From the NCBI RefSeq assembly GCF_001039355.2, contig NW_019773909.1, forward strand, positions 1 to 32,980: a stretch of 32,980 bases of DNA. The letters are read 5' to 3'. The notes below the pieces were generated by a model. The model worked only from the letters and a program-made list of their open reading frames with translations. It was not told where the DNA came from and searched no databases. Made by a program: the position numbers and the translations under genes. This DNA comes from Lingula anatina. Its lineage: Eukaryota > Brachiopoda > Lingulata > Lingulida > Lingulidae. Below are positions 1-11,226 of the stretch, in pieces; position 1 is the stretch's first letter; every line of letters starts with the position of its first letter.

Positions 1-292
1 AACTGAACTTTGCAAAATTTTTTTCTCTTTTATCTCCAAAACTGGCAGAGATAGGTCCATAGTTACTATTGAACTTGAATGGGAAGTCATATACTGGCAA
101 TCTAAATGTGACCTTGAAATTGACCTTTGGCCTACTTATTATCATGAACTGAACTCTGCTAATTTCTTTCTCTTTTAACTCCAAACCTGGCAGAGGTAGG
201 TCCATAGTTACTATTGAACTTGAATAGGAAGTCATATGCTGGCAATTTACTGTGACCTTCAAATTGACCTTTGACCTACCTTACGATGAACT
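1..292. repeat. Tandem satellite, about 2 copies of a 146-bp unit at the window's left edge
   Basis: The block starting AACTGAACTTTGC at position 1 recurs at 147 as AACTGAACTCTGC, and the whole unit follows in order: the CTCTTTTA..CTCCAAA stretch, a GGCAGAG.TAGGTCCATAGTTA core, TTGAACTTGAAT, GGAAGTCATAT and two TGACCTT words. A third copy begins near 286 (GAACTTAAATTTG) and degenerates. Units differ by scattered substitutions. The array is cut by the window edge, so its full length is unknown. A 126-codon open frame at 252-632 starts inside it and shows nothing recognisable. Confidence 0.85.
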
Positions 293-834
293 TAAATTTG
301 ATTGTACCATTTTTAGTTATATATATATTTTGCATATTTTGAAAGTTCTTGTTGATTGCATTTTTACAGCTTGTCAAGCACAAGACTGGTGGCTGTGTCC
401 CTTATTTTGTGTATGTGGGGGTCTATACGAATGCGCTTGCTCCAGCTGGTGGTACAATATTCGGAGGCTGTATCGCCTCTCTGATCCTCTAGTTTCTATA
501 TGGTGTGACTTGAGTCAATTACTTACTATATCTAAGCATTGGAGTCGTTATAGTTTTCATGTTGTGCTGATGCTCCATTGGACGCATCGCATATTATGTT
601 ACTTTGTTATTTATAATTTCTGGAGGAAATGATTGGCAATTCGAGATCATGGAGTAATTTCTGAATAAAAAGTGCAGATTAAACGGTTTACTATTTAACA
701 GCATGTATTCTGTTCGTGCTTAATTATTATCACAAATTAAAGTTGAAATAACCGTGAACATATTAACCATATTAAGAAGTGGTTGCAATGTCAGCTGTAT
801 CTTGGTAACGTTTTCAAGCCTGCAACTTTTATAG
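293..834. other. Intergenic, nothing recognised
   Basis: AT-rich sequence between the satellite and the first methyltransferase-derived fragment. I see no coding exon, RNA gene or transposon signature here. Confidence 0.4.
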
Positions 835-1574
835 GTATTGAAAGGAGATGGTCACTGAGGGAGAGATCGCCAGGCACTGGCTAGGGATGATCACTGTGGT
901 TTAAATACACAGAGAGAGTGATTGGGATACTAGTACTTGGTCATGAATATGGTCCCAGAGTTTCCTAGAGCCAAAAGTATATCTTATCGATATCAAAAAT
1001 GTCTTGGAGATATGGACAGAGACTAGCATTTTAATTAGTTATGATATTTTGATGGATAATCTCAAGTACTGAAGAAATCTTAACCATCTTTATTTGTACA
1101 GAAATTCAAGTTGTTATTATTATTATAATTCATACGAACACGTTACTTTTGGTTTATCTTATATAAATTTTGGTTTTATCTGGGTTAAGGCTGGCCAAAA
1201 ATATTTGGTTATCAAGTTATCAAGTAAATAATAATTTTGATTATGAGAATATATTAAAGTCATTAAAGCCCCTGCTTTTATTCAGCATCTTTTTGAAACC
1301 TGTCTCAGATGTTTGTGTAAGGTAATTAACTATAGATCTGTCTGTTCCAGGCGACCAAGAGGCAGCAGCAAGCCATGCCAAGCGGTATACCCAATTCTTC
1401 CGCGCCTGGAGCAATTCCACCTTCCTTTCAGGCCTGGATAGCTCTCGCTCAGAGGAGGAAAAGGCCGCCATTGTGGATAAGTTTTTTATTAAGTACGAGA
1501 CAGCTGTGGCTTCAGGACCAGAGGATCATGGTGTGGATTTAGTTGACGTTTTTATAGATATAGAAAAAATATAA
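835..1574 (+). pseudogene. Truncated SABATH-like methyltransferase copy A (exon 6 remnant plus exon 8)
   Basis: The plus strand carries an intact-looking last exon at 1351-1574 after a TTCCAG acceptor: 224 nt, the same length as exon 8 of the complete gene. It encodes GDQEAAASHAKRY..., the RAWSNSTFLSGLDSSRSEEE block and an end ...VDLVDVFIDIEKI. About 470 bp upstream, 837-880 matches the end of exon 6 (GGAGATGGTCACTGAGGGAG) but lacks the CACAG|GTAGG donor. Exon 7 is absent. Intronic words on both sides of the missing segment (GAGAGTGATTGGGATA, then CTAGTACTTGG) match copy C at 15598 and 16240, so a deletion of roughly 0.6 kb including exon 7 explains the structure. Exons 1-5 are not seen upstream. 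Probably a dead fragment. Confidence 0.8.
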
Positions 1575-3434
1575 AACATTTACAACTATTCCTCTGCTGG
1601 GGTAGATTTTAATAGCATGCTTATTTCGATCTTAAGAAAAGATTTAATTATTGTCGTCTAACTGGTCTTGATTGCTCGGGGTATTAAGTGTATGGTATTT
1701 AAATATTATTGATTAGACATAATGTCACATATCACAATGTCAGCAGTATCACGTAAATGATTTAATTCTTCGCCGGGTCCAATTGGTCCCCTGTCATACG
1801 CAAATGGTCCCCTGTCATACAGTTATCTGTAATCTGTAACCTGGCTTGCACTGGTATTATATTATTTTTCTTTGGGTGGTAAAATGGGAAGAAAGTAGTA
1901 TTAAACAAAGCTTAAAAGGGGCACGTGCATATGCCCGTTGAGCCCACCAGGGGTTATTTCGCATTCATAGCACACCAATTTTGTATTGTGTTTTGCTCTA
2001 GTGGAGATGTCTGTGCTTTTAGAAAGCTTTTTTTAAGTGGGTGTTTTATTTTAATTTTTTTTATATGTCATCTTGTGCATTTAACTTTGTATCCGTGCCT
2101 TATCTAGTTATATTATATTATATTATGGCGCTTTACGGACCAAGTATTTTGATTAATTTCAGAAATGTTTCAAATGTGGTGTTTAACGTATCACTGAAAA
2201 AAATACTTAAGGTTTTTAAATAACCATCGAAGAAACTAAGCATAACACATGTTGAAATAAACATATCTGCTTGCTTGTATAGCAAAAACTACTGGCCATA
2301 ATTTGCCTTTATATGAAATGCATTCTTTAAAATTCAATTTTTACTGTAGAATTTTCACTGTTTGTGAGTGAGTGAGTGAGTTGCATTGCATAAAGTGAAA
2401 TCGGATAGTGTATTCAAGCGCTGAAGTTTTTGTTTACTGAATAGATGCGTCCCTCTGCTGTTCCCAAATAAGCACTATAATTAAAAAACTAAAATTCATT
2501 TCGGAATCTAATCGATCATCATTAAAGTGAAATTCCCTGACCGTTGACTCCTGAAGTTTTCGATCTTCAACGAATAAATTTACGGTAGCATAACCGGTAG
2601 ACTAACAGAAGGTTCTTACCTCATTGATAGTGCTGTCATAGTTTGTTGGTTTTTCAGCAGTGCACGGCTCTCAAATGTGTGATTTGAGCAAAATATTGAT
2701 AGCCATGAAAGCGCAGCTGTATCGCTAGCTGTACATTATGGTACCTGTATTTACACCTATCTTCAATGCATTAGCACGTGTCAGCGCGACTCTTTATTTA
2801 AAGCAGTTAATTTTTCCCGCTGATCCTAAAACTCTGGACGCAGCATACATTTTAATGTATTCATTAGGGCAAGGAGAAACGATATGAAACCATGAAATAA
2901 CACAATTTGAGTAAGTCTTTATGAATTCAATTACCATCGCAAAACGTCCACTTTCAAACATGATACCAGTTTCTATCCTAAGTATGTAATTATAAACAAC
3001 TAAATATAATAAACAAGCGATAACAAAAATACTTTCGATGTTATATACATGTATGAAGGGAACATGGATCTCCTACTAACGGTATAACACACAGATTGTA
3101 TAAACTACTTCTATCAATTACTATAAGACTCGAATAAAGTCGATATACCAGGGTGTAAACCAAATTAATCACTCGATCAGCCATAAAAAAAGACATTTAA
3201 AACAGCACTTTCTTCAAATTTCTGGTCGCAAATTGACCTCCTTATCTGCTCCTTTAGTTTGTAAAAGTCCACCAAACTGACAAAGTAATGCATGGCTCTT
3301 TACTGCTGTACACGCAGTAATTGTTAAAGGTGCTATCTTTCTATAAAGATGTAAAGGCATGTAACACTTACCATTCAGCAACATTTTTAGAGTTCGTACA
3401 AGCAATGTCGGCAAAACAGAAAAAATTTACATTT
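1575..3434. other. Intergenic; first ~350 bp is the 3' flank of copy A
   Basis: Up to about 1930 the sequence is homologous to 16879-17325, downstream of copy C, with the order kept (CCTCTGCTG.GGTAGATT, ATATTATTGA, TTTTTCTTTGGG, GGGAAGAAAGT). From 1930 to 3434 I recognise no gene. A short GAGT microsatellite lies at about 2364-2380. Confidence 0.5.
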
Positions 3435-3636
3435 TTAAATATACATAGTAGCATGTACATAATTCATCCCATCATCCTGTGGAGCTGGTACCATTGCCTT
3501 CCTGTGCTTCAAAAAGTACTTATCCACAATGGCGGCCATTTCCTCTTCTGATTGAGAGCTCCCCAGGCCTGAGAGGAAAGTGGAGTTGCTCCAGATTCGC
3601 GCGGCAGGAACATATGATTTGTTGCGTCTGGGTCAC
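3435..3636 (-). pseudogene. Decayed last exon of a SABATH-like methyltransferase, copy D
   Basis: On the minus strand, after a GCAG acceptor, the sequence reads GDPDATNHMF in one frame and then, shifted, ARIWSNSTFLSGLGSSQSEE, continuing through AAIVDKYFLKHRK to a TAA. This is exon 8 of the methyltransferase. It is 202 nt instead of 224, and the loss falls between the GDP start and the WSNS block, breaking the frame. No other exons are found between it and exon 8 of the complete gene at 4352, which lies upstream on the same strand. It is best read as a duplicated, decayed terminal exon. An alternative last exon is possible but the frame break argues against it. Confidence 0.75.
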
Positions 3637-4351
3637 CTGCGTCTTGGCCAATGATAGACAAATAACTGTACTGTTAGGCCGATCGTCATTTAACAAATGC
3701 TATTCTAAATATAATTATAAAAAATTGATACATGTGCACCGCCTCCTCATTTTTCTTTTAGAAGGTGTTTCTAATAACAAATGTTATTTTTAATAAAAAG
3801 TGCATACCCTGTACGTTCATCGAGTTAATAATTTTGACATCTACAGACTCGTATGAAGTTGACAAGTTGTCAATAACATTAATGCAAAACATTGGGCAAA
3901 TAGTTAACATAAAACCTTACTATTAGTAAACAGTGAAAAAAATTATACAAACAACACGAAACAGAACAAAACCATGATATTTTCTTACTACTGTTTATTT
4001 CACTCATTTTGGTAAAACCTGTCAACTGTTTTATATTTTCATGTTTTATATTACTGTATCCATGTGTATCCCTCCTTTAGCACAACCTTGGATCCGCCAG
4101 TGAATCTTTGGTCACAGATTTTTAAGTATAACAACATAATAGCCCATGAGAAAAGATCATTGTATGGCACTGCATTTCCAATTATGTATTTAAAGCCCAT
4201 TCAGATTAAATACAAAACAAGAATAGTTTAATGACAAAAGGTGTCTAGCGACACTAAACATTATATTCCTATGAAGTTTAATCTTATTGGAAAGGATTTG
4301 CATCTAACACCAAGAGACAGGAAAGTCTATTTCAGGAGAAGGTAGTTGATT
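3637..4351. other. Spacer between copy D and the complete methyltransferase gene
   Basis: Contains the 3' flank (presumed 3' UTR) of the minus-strand methyltransferase gene. Nothing else is recognised. Confidence 0.4.
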
Positions 4352-5108
4352 TTAAACTTTTTCTATATCCATATAAGCGTGAACAAAATCCACCCCATGA
4401 TCCTCTGGGGCCGATGCCACTGCTTTCTCGTACTTCAAAAAGAACTTATCCACAATGGCAGCCTTTTCCTCCTCTGAGCGAGAGCTATCCAGACCCGAGA
4501 GGAAGGTAGAGTTGCTCCAGGTGCGTGGCGATCGGACACAACGCCTGGCGTGGTCAGCTGCTGCCTCTTGATCGGCTGAAATTGAGACAAACAGTCAGTC
4601 TGCTTCAACTGTTCAACTGTGTATTATTAATCACATCCATCTGGGAGAAAGAAATAAGTTTTGTCAAAATGGGTTCCAGAACGAAATGCATTTTCTCGTA
4701 AAATTTTCATATCACGTTCGTCAAAGACAGGTTGTCATGAGGGATATCTGCATAATATTTTCTTAGGAAACACAGAGATAAGAGTACTTACCAGCTATGT
4801 AACGACATGTTTTAGAAAAAGCTTAGCGATCTGCTGACTTACAAAAATGATTTGCCGAATGTGCAAATAAAACCTATATAATCTGAACAAGTATATACAT
4901 TTATGTATTCCAAACATGCTTTATTTGCACTTTTCATTTATTATACTTCAGAAATGAACAATACATTGTACAAACTTACCTACTTCATTTTTTATTCACT
5001 GCTCACATACACACTAGTAAAAGGACCGTCTCTTTTCATTTTATTTCATTTTGACACAGGGAGACATATAAGTATTACTTAGCTTTACATGTTCAAAGTA
5101 TTGTAGCA

Positions 5109-5139
<31 letters not shown>

Positions 5140-8100
5140 GAAAATAGTTAACTTTATTTAAAGAGGGTAAAACATGTCAAGCACATACACTTATTTTGCA
5201 CAGCCCTCTGGGGGGTAAGCATATAATATTGTGTTTATGAATAAAAGATGAATAAATTAATGAAATTAAAATAATAATGAAGTAAAAATGAATCGAGTTG
5301 AGAGAAATAATAGTAATAAGAATAAAGCAAAAGGCATTATGTTAGTAAAAATCTTAAAGCTACATGGCTTAATAATTGTATACATAAAGTTTACTTTTGG
5401 CTTTTTAAAAACATTTTTTAAGTGTCCAAGTCTTTGGAGTATTTAATTTCAGAGTTAAGGCAGTTCCGTGTTTTAATCGAAGTCCATATTGGGCCTTTAG
5501 TTAGTTTGTCTTTTTTTCTGCCAACTGGTAAATAGATATTTCCCATATTACTTGATCGGGTGATACTGCCCGTGGTGTCTATGGTTGTAATTCCCAGGTA
5601 GTCCCTGATGTGTTTTTGTAAGACTCCATTTAACGAGTTAATAACTAATGTGGCTTTCTTAAACCCTGTCCGTTTATAAACTGTTTGCCATTTTAGTTTC
5701 TTGAATAGTTCAATTGATGGATATTTCTTGGCTTCTTTTTTTCTGGGATATAGAGAATGATTCTTGCACCACGTTTTTGAAGCTTGTACATGTTTTCTAG
5801 TTTTGCACAGCTGCTCTATATAATGGAGCAGTAATCCAGATGCGGTAGTATATGTGCATTATAAAACAGTTTTCTTGTTTCCAATGTTAATATCGTTTTA
5901 GTCTGGATAGAAGGGACAGTTTACTGTAAATTCTTTCTTCAAGTTAATATACATAATCATTCAAGATAAGATTTTCGTTAATCAATACACCTAAAAGTTT
6001 TTTCTGATTGTACATTATCTAAAATGTCCCCATTGAACACAACAGAAAAACAGATATTTAATACTTGTTCAACTACACGTAGACAGTGTGAAACTGTTGT
6101 AAATATAATGGGTAGAGTGCATAGACACATTTAGGAAAGAACATGTACAAACTTACCCTTCCTTCCACTCTTGATCCATTTTTCGTGAAATGGACAACGC
6201 ACCACTTTAGTTTCAATGGCCAGCAACTTTAACCCACTTTTGGACACAGCAGAGTTCGGGTCACAAAATGGAGCACTGCATTCCTCCACGGTTCGGTAAT
6301 ACATGTTGAAGTTTGTGTTGTCAAATTCTTCCTGTAGAAATGGATGGCATAAAAAATTAAGATTCTTTAGAAAACTGCATTTCTTCTTAATGGTCAGATA
6401 CATTGATGATGTTTAAATGGCTGCCAAAATTCGCACAGTTTAAAATCAAAAGTCTAGCAGAATCTCCCTTCAGTTTTCAGTTCAAAACTCAAAACTGTTA
6501 TTAAATACTTCCTGTTAGATATGGTAGGATTTGGGGATTGTGCAGGTAACTGCAATTTTTAGCAATGGCCAAATTGTTAAAACATTTAACTTTCAGAAGT
6601 TTTTGGCTCACTTCAGTTCAAAACGGCCGACAAAAATCCACATTCGTTTCAACCTCGACTGAATGCTTAAATTAAATGTAATAAATAAAAACAAATTGCC
6701 CATGAACATTCAATGCACCGTGAAATTGCCTGGTACACCATTTTTAACCAATTGCTAGCAAAGCATTTCTGCAGTTATCAGTTCAAAATATATAGCACAA
6801 AGGCACTAACCTTTAATTGAGGGATTCGATATACATAAGTTTTCTCTTTAACCGCTAGGATAATACGGCAGTATACGTCGTCATGTTACGATATAAATTT
6901 TTTCACAGAATGCATTCACAATTAGTAGCTTAGTACTACTGAAATTGAAGCAAAAAGTGCCACCCTCCCGCTTTTATGTACATTGCTGCAGGAGTACCCA
7001 TTAATTTTATTTTAGCACTGCATTTAAACTAGACAACCGCTCATTGTGTAAATTCGTGACGTGCGTAATGGAACAGTGGCCTATCTACCTTGACAATTGG
7101 ATTTATCCCACATCAATTACATTTTAATAATTGGTTCCTTAGTGAGTGCGATTCATTTTTACTGAGCGACTGGCATAAGAGAGAGCTTTGACCCACCAAA
7201 TGCCAGAAGGTATGATTGTTCCATGAGGGTTAGACAACATCTTAACCAAACAGGGACATGGGCAATATTGCCCTAAAGCCGAACGAATGAAACCACACCT
7301 AGAGAAGAGAGTTAACAGGTTTTCCTCAAAGACATGACATTTAGGACATCTAATTATTATGGAACTAGACTGCAGCATTTTTAGTCCAGTAAACGAACGC
7401 AATTTCCAATTTGAAGCTGGAAAAAAAGTTAACAAAGGTTTCTCAACTACATCCGGTCAATTTATGGGCCAATGTAACCCAGATAAAGGCGACACCAAAG
7501 ATAAGATTTTAAAGCAGAAAGGAGCTTGTGTTGTGGTACTGATTTTCGATTGCAAGGCATTCTTAGTTCAAACTTCAAACTCCGCGTCAGCCACTTTGCT
7601 TCTTTGTTTCGTCTGCACGAGATGACGTCAGCTCAAGGCGAGAAAAGCCTACTTATGTGTTCCCCCTACCTGTGTGATCTCTTTCTCAGTGACCATCTAG
7701 TTCCAGCCGTTGTTAAAGTTATAGTCCCCTACCTGTGTGATCTCTCTCTCAGTGACCATCTAGTTCCAGCAGTTGTTAAAGTTAGGTTCCCCTACCTGTG
7801 TGATCTCTCCCTCAGTGACAATCTGTTTCCAGTTCTTGTTAAAGTTAGGTTCCCCTACCTGTGTGATCTCTCCCTCAGTGACAATCTGTTTCCAGTACTT
7901 GTTAAAGTCATGTTCCCCTACCTGTGTGATCTCTCCCTCAGTGACCATCTGTTTCCAGTACTTGTTAAAGTCATGTTCCCCTACCTGTGTGATCTCTCCC
8001 TCAGTGGCCATCTCCTTCCAGTACTTGGTAAAGCTGTGGAACACGCTCTCCTTGATATTTTTGGTGGTTCCTGCACTCTGTCCTTCTTTGTCTATGGCTA

Positions 8101-10313
8101 AGTTTATGACCACCATTCTGCCACCTGTATGTTAGGAAATACAGGTGGAAATAGATGAGTTAGTACATTTTAACTTAACTCTTCTATACTTAAAAGTATT
8201 AAATGTATAGATGTGTAAATGAATTAATGATTAAAAAAACAGGACAATTTGTAAAGACAAACACAGGCGATAGTTTGATTACTTGATAAGAAAAAGACAT
8301 AGCATACATCTCGGTGGACTCATAATAAATTCGGGAAATGGAGAAGCGTAGCTTTGGAACTAGTCTCAATCTCGAGAACAGCTCGTAAGATTGATCTAAA
8401 ACTGTTTTGTAATTGATCTGGTCACCGTCTACTTTGCCAACAGTATTTGTGAGCAGCAAAGTCTTGTTAAGATCCATGAACTGACACCTAACTGGAAAGT
8501 AAACAAGTCATTCTCTTTATCAGTTACATATACCTGATCGCAACTCTTTAGCTCTTGCCAGAAGGATGGTCTCCCAGTCTTTGGCTGCCTGGGCTTGGAA
8601 TACAGCTTTCTCCTTATAGTCTGTGATCTCAGTGAAGTGTAATGCTCCCGTGATTCTACATGGTCTGCAATAAGTTTGTTCGTAATTCTACATATGACGT
8701 AAGTGATAGACCCTTTTCTATGCATTCAGTGAAATACTATGCTCAAAATATAGCATTTGACAAACCATTACATCAGTCTCTCCTTTTCTTTTACTATAGA
8801 ATCATAATGTTGAGATGCGCTGCCTTGCCCAGAAGCAGCATTTATATCCACTCTTCACATTGAGAATAGTTAAAATACCTTGTGGAAAGCCAATGCATGG
8901 CAGTGAAGGACATGCCAAAGTGCAGGCTACCAGGAGGCAAACACTGGGAGTAGAAACTGGTACCACTGGCTAGCACATACACATTGTCAAACTCCTGCAT
9001 GTAGGATGGTGGGGCATGACTCAGCAAACCTTGATTTGTTAAAAAGAAAACCGATGGTATTCTGACATTCAAGTATATTTTCTCTCTGACGCATTCTGTT
9101 TCTTCATGGCCATGTATTTTAATAATATATTATCACTTTCTATACTTGAGCTCGTTTATGGTTGGTCGGACGATGCCATGACCTCACCTTCCACTCTCAA
9201 GTATAACTGTGGGACCAGGAACTTCAAAGTAAGTTGCCTGATGTTCAAAACTCTTGCTTTCAGTGACTTACATATTCAGAGGCCATGTTAAATGCGCTAT
9301 TGTTAATTTACTTCCTTTTAATAATCGGAATCTTAACTAAATCTCAAAGGACCCTACTAATGTTGACGTCGTATGTGAGACAAAGACAGCTCGATACCCA
9401 TAATTTGCAGCAACACCAACTATTGTGACCTTGGGACCAACCCCTGCTAAGTATGTGGCCCAACGTGGTACATACGTAGTACACTAGCTAAATGCCATCT
9501 CTAGTCCTTCCACCCACCAATCATTCAAACCGTCAATCAAGTCAGTCATCCCTCCATCCAACGGCCATTTACCAAGGTAAAAGTTACCATAGCTACAGCA
9601 GTAAATTATTTAATGTTGCCATTAGCCTCCACAGACTAGGTCTTATATAATGAGTCTTAGTACACACCTTGTACTCTAAAAAACAGTGACTTGAAGTCAT
9701 TGACAGGCTGGTCCTCATACACCACTTGCACAGGTAGGTCTTTGCCATGTCTGACACGCAGAAGTTCTGAAAGCATAATATTTAAGTCTTAAATTCTTAA
9801 ACAGTATTAATCTTACGATTGATTTCTTGTCCCTGCGGTACTGATCTGGCAAAGTGGTTGATAGGCACTTGGACCCCCCGTGTGTAGAAGTGCGCGGGGT
9901 GGTATATAAAACAATAAAAAAGTGGATTTTTGTTCTAAAGATGTTTCCTTTAATTGCAAGGAAAGCCGTTTCTCAAATGTAGGCCTTTAACGGCCTTAAA
10001 AGGCTACTCCAGTGCTGTGTTTAATACAAACATTGCTACTGGCAATGGCTATCCAAGGAGGCTAAGAAAGGATAACGGCTAGGTACGGTAAAGATAAATT
10101 TTTATCTAAAGGGTTTGATAGTTTTATGTGTGAATTGTGAAGAGTAAGAAGCTTTAAAGGACATGAATATTACAGTGGGAGATATTGAGAGAACGTCTGA
10201 AATTTCATTTTGGCGGGGATGGCCCTTCAAGCAAATTTCACTGAAAAAAATATGTACGCAGTTCTTGGCGACCATCTTGTAAAACCTGAATGTCGGGCAC
10301 AGTTTTATTGTTA

Positions 10314-10359
<46 letters not shown>

Positions 10360-11226
10360 CTATTTATCTCTAATTTATTGTATCTTAAAAGTAAACAAAA
10401 AAGCAATATCTGTAGCCAATATAATTAAAAACAACGTTATCTCTGTTAGAGTCCGTGACCATTTATGAGTTTGCTAAAGGTACCAGAAAACAGAGTTGTT
10501 ATATACACAAGTTTGAAGAATACCGAAACAATATTAATCTACCGTCGTTATTTTAAGTACTCAATGTATAACTTTTTCAAGAGAAAATGTCGAACGTGCA
10601 TCTTGCATATTTCAAGAGGCCTCAGAATGCAGATTAGTAAAGAAAAAAATCGAATAAAAGAATAGTTTCTAAATATACATGTATGTATTGGAGAATAAAA
10701 GCAGGGATTTGGATACAGCATTTACCTATCATCTTTTTTAAAAGAATCATAGATGTCCCCCCGTCTGCAGTTCCGAAGTCAGCAATTACAAACGGAACGT
10801 TCAAACTTTTCACTGGAACCTTTTCTAAAAAACAAATAGTGAAAAAAAACACAATAACATGCATGATGTGATATTAGCACGTTGGATAGCGATACAAGCA
10901 ATAGCAACTTAAAGAAGCGTTATTATAATTTTTGTTTGTACTGGTTTTATGCCATATAGTCTTAAATTTGGAAGCAATTTATGATCGGATGAAGTGCTTC
11001 CAAAGATGCTTCGAAATCTAAAACTTTTATAGTACATATCTTTCCCATGACATTGAGGTTATAAATAGACATTGAGGTTATATAACTGTACCTTACCCAG
11101 TGCATTGAGGGCCATAGGAGTGGCTGCATCTACAACATTAAAGCACGCTATATGGTTGTCACTGTAGAAGCCAGAACCTTCTTTGCCATATGGTATGTGA
11201 CTGTGGGGCACCTGAACTTCTGCCAT
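4352..11226 (-). CDS. SABATH-family SAM-dependent carboxyl methyltransferase-like protein, 8 exons, 382 aa
   Basis: Exons on the minus strand: 11226-11097, 10824-10726, 9766-9668, 9029-8879, 8664-8534, 8124-7985, 6331-6157, 4575-4352. All have GT/AG ends and every splice phase agrees, giving 382 residues, the usual SABATH length. Exon 1 holds GSGFYSDNHIACF. Exon 2 holds the SAM-binding strand and loop FVIADFGTADGGTS (residues 55-68). Exon 3 has VNDFKSLF (98-105), matching the family's GNDFN.LF. Exon 4 has GTSFYSQCLPPGSLHF (132-147) and AMHWLS (153-158), matching the plant GSFYGRLFP..SLHF and HWLSQ motifs. Exons 5-6 encode DWETILLARAKELRSGGRMV. By family knowledge such enzymes transfer a methyl group from SAM to a small-molecule carboxylate; the substrate cannot be told. 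By-eye alignment puts Asp59, Asp100, Ser134, Phe135 and Trp156 at the known SAM/substrate positions, but Cys where plant enzymes have the carboxylate-binding Gln. Confidence 0.85.
5150..6060 (-). mobile_element. Decayed 3' fragment of a CR1/L2/Jockey-type LINE in the exon 7-8 intron of the methyltransferase gene
   Basis: On the minus strand around 5860-5490 the translation has the typical end of a non-LTR reverse transcriptase ORF: LPHLDYCSII, a stop, SSCAKLENMYKLQKRGARII, then after a frameshift PSIELFKKLKWQTVYKR and GFKKATLVINSLNGVLQKHI. The LDYCS..W / KLQ.LQ.RAARII / LF..L.W.....R pattern is established for CR1/L2-like elements. The in-frame TAG and the frameshift show it is dead. TAA/AAT-rich microsatellite sequence at about 5110-5145 may mark the 3' end. 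Confidence 0.75.
7659..8030 (-). repeat. 63-bp minisatellite made of the 3' end of methyltransferase exon 6 plus its splice donor
   Basis: Six consecutive units begin at 7659, 7724, 7786, 7849, 7912 and 7975 (spacing 65, 62, 63, 63, 63). Read on the minus strand, each carries TACTGGAAACAGATGGTCAC (or a close variant) followed by TGAGGGAGAGATCACACAG|GTAGGG. The first unit is the true end of exon 6 with its donor at 7984. The others repeat exon end, donor and the first bases of the intron. Read without splicing the units stay in frame as 21-residue repeats (VGEHDFNKYWKQ.VTEGEIT) until a TAG in the fifth unit. A shorter version of the same array is at the equivalent place in copy C. Confidence 0.95.
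10315..10358. repeat. (AT)n microsatellite
   Basis: About 22 uninterrupted AT dinucleotides in the intron between exons 2 and 3 of the methyltransferase gene. Confidence 0.98.

Noticed and set aside
252-632. 126-codon plus-strand open frame
   Set aside because: Starts in satellite sequence; composition is that of translated AT-rich DNA with no motif.
7139-7435. 98-codon minus-strand open frame with Cys-rich IIRCPKCHVFEENLL
   Set aside because: It lies in the exon 6-7 intron of the methyltransferase gene. It faintly resembles transposon coding sequence, but neighbouring frames are closed and I can name no family.
7526-8101. 191-codon plus-strand open frame with repeated PYLCDLSLSDHL
   Set aside because: It is the antisense reading of the exon 6 minisatellite; repetition alone keeps it open.
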